Of a DNA stretch of 64,000 nt, positions 63,339 through 64,000 are shown one piece after another. The stretch is from Jeotgalicoccus meleagridis (GTDB lineage Bacteria; Bacillota; Bacilli; Staphylococcales; Salinicoccaceae): positions 124,001 through 188,000 of the forward strand of contig NZ_CAJEWD010000008.1 in assembly GCF_903994045.1 (NCBI RefSeq). Direction: 5' to 3'. Numbering within the stretch: position 1 is the first letter of the stretch; every line of letters starts with the position of its first letter. The notes beneath the pieces are model-generated. The model was given only the letters and a program-made list of their open reading frames with translations. It did not search any database and had not been told where the DNA came from. The position numbers and the translations under genes are program-made.

Positions 63339-64000
63339 ATGGATATAATTAAAATTTCACCGCGTGGATATTGTTATGGTGTTGTTGACGCAATGGTAAT
63401 TGCAAGAAACGCTTCTCTAGATCAATCTCTACCGCGTCCTATATATATTCTAGGTATGATTGTACACAATAAACATGTGACGGATGCATTTGAAGAAGAA
63501 GGTATTATTACTTTGGATGGTCCTAACAGGTTGGAAATACTAGAACAAATCGAACATGGTACAGTAATCTTTACAGCTCACGGTGTATCACCTCAAGTGA
63601 AAGCTCGTGCAAAGGAAAAAGGTTTAGTCTGTATCGATGCGACATGTCCAGATGTTGAGTTTACACATGACTTAATCAGAGAAAAAACTGCAGATGATTA
63701 TGATGTCATCTACATTGGTAAAAAGGATCACCCAGAACCAGAAGGTGCTGTTGGTGTTGCCCCAGACCACGTTCACTTAATTGAAACACCTGAAGATGTA
63801 GAAAATTTGCCGGACTACTTATCTGATAAAAAACTAATTGTTACAAATCAAACAACAATGAGTCAGTGGGACGTTAGTCACTTAATGGATGACTTAAAGA
63901 AACGTTACCCACATATCGAAGTGCATAAGGAAATCTGTCTCGCAACTCAAGTGCGTCAAGAAGCAGTTGCAGAACAAGCTGGTGAAGCAGATCTACTCAT
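63339..64000 (+). CDS. ispH: 4-hydroxy-3-methylbut-2-enyl diphosphate reductase IspH, 5' part
   Basis: IspH (LytB) makes IPP and DMAPP from HMBPP in the last MEP step. The visible 220 residues show [13 protein letters not shown] with the first 4Fe-4S Cys, [28 protein letters not shown] with the second Cys, [23 protein letters not shown] and the start of the third Cys region ([11 protein letters not shown]). AAGGAGG lies about 10 nt upstream of the ATG. The gene runs off the window. It belongs to the same route as dxs and ispG here. Confidence 0.96.
   Translation, partial: MDIIKISPRGYCYGVVDAMVIARNASLDQSLPRPIYILGMIVHNKHVTDAFEEEGIITLDGPNRLEILEQIEHGTVIFTAHGVSPQVKARAKEKGLVCIDATCPDVEFTHDLIREKTADDYDVIYIGKKDHPEPEGAVGVAPDHVHLIETPEDVENLPDYLSDKKLIVTNQTTMSQWDVSHLMDDLKKRYPHIEVHKEICLATQVRQEAVAEQAGEADLL

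Noticed and set aside
1-64000. Defence islands, prophage, insertion sequences, toxin-antitoxin pairs, tRNA or rRNA genes
   Set aside because: No gene or repeat pattern in the window supports any of these; nearly all of it is conserved core genome.

Overview
The window is an AT-rich, densely packed housekeeping chromosome segment from a low-GC Gram-positive bacterium. Gene content and order follow the Bacillus subtilis yqf-yqg-yqh-yqi-ypu blocks. Several proteins look staphylococcal: Nfo, ArgG, XerD and an Atl-type amidase. The isoprenoid genes (dxs, ispG, ispH) belong to the MEP pathway, whereas Staphylococcus itself uses mevalonate. Together this suggests a Staphylococcaceae member outside Staphylococcus, such as the Jeotgalicoccus/Nosocomiicoccus group. 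The assignment is inferred. I saw no tRNA, rRNA, insertion sequence, prophage or CRISPR array.

Left part (1-11.2 kb): cytochrome c maturation (resB, resA), rluB-scpB-scpA, a divergent DUF309 gene, an 88-nt hairpin, deoB with a coupled 28-codon ORF, xerD-fur-nudF, a membrane-anchored alpha/beta hydrolase, RNase Z, an AraC-like regulator, an M20 peptidase and a Prli42-like micropeptide. From 11.2 to 19.5 kb a branched-chain keto-acid operon runs ptb-bcd-buk-lpdV-bkdAA-bkdAB-bkdB-brxB; it turns Leu/Ile/Val into branched acyl-CoA and acyl phosphate. A DUF2627 gene and a large LPXTG-anchored amidase follow on the plus strand.

Middle (23.6-39.5 kb): recN-argR-tlyA-dxs-ispA-xseB-xseA-nusB-yqhY, accC-accB, efp, an Xaa-Pro peptidase, then a plus-strand set (lipoprotein, yqhQ, small membrane protein, rhodanese). 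After these come gcvT under a glycine riboswitch and aroK. aroK is the last gene of a complete comGA-GG pilus operon. comGG is a 57-codon gene that is easily missed.

Right part (43-64 kb): yqgY/yqgX/yqgW small genes, argGH with an ARG box, gluP-yqgN, the pstSCAB-phoU phosphate operon under tandem PhoP boxes, pbpA, sodA, DUF1189, ispG, the znuCB-zur zinc operon under two Zur boxes, nfo, cshB and the 5' part of ispH.

I did not find a defence island or an obviously new multigene system. The most unusual signals are small: two genes whose best-placed start codon appears to be ATC, a tiny membrane peptide coupled to deoB, a long structured intergenic element, a catalytic-Cys-less rhodanese, a stand-alone gcvT with a one-aptamer riboswitch, and a wall-anchored amidase carried between two very acidic stalks.
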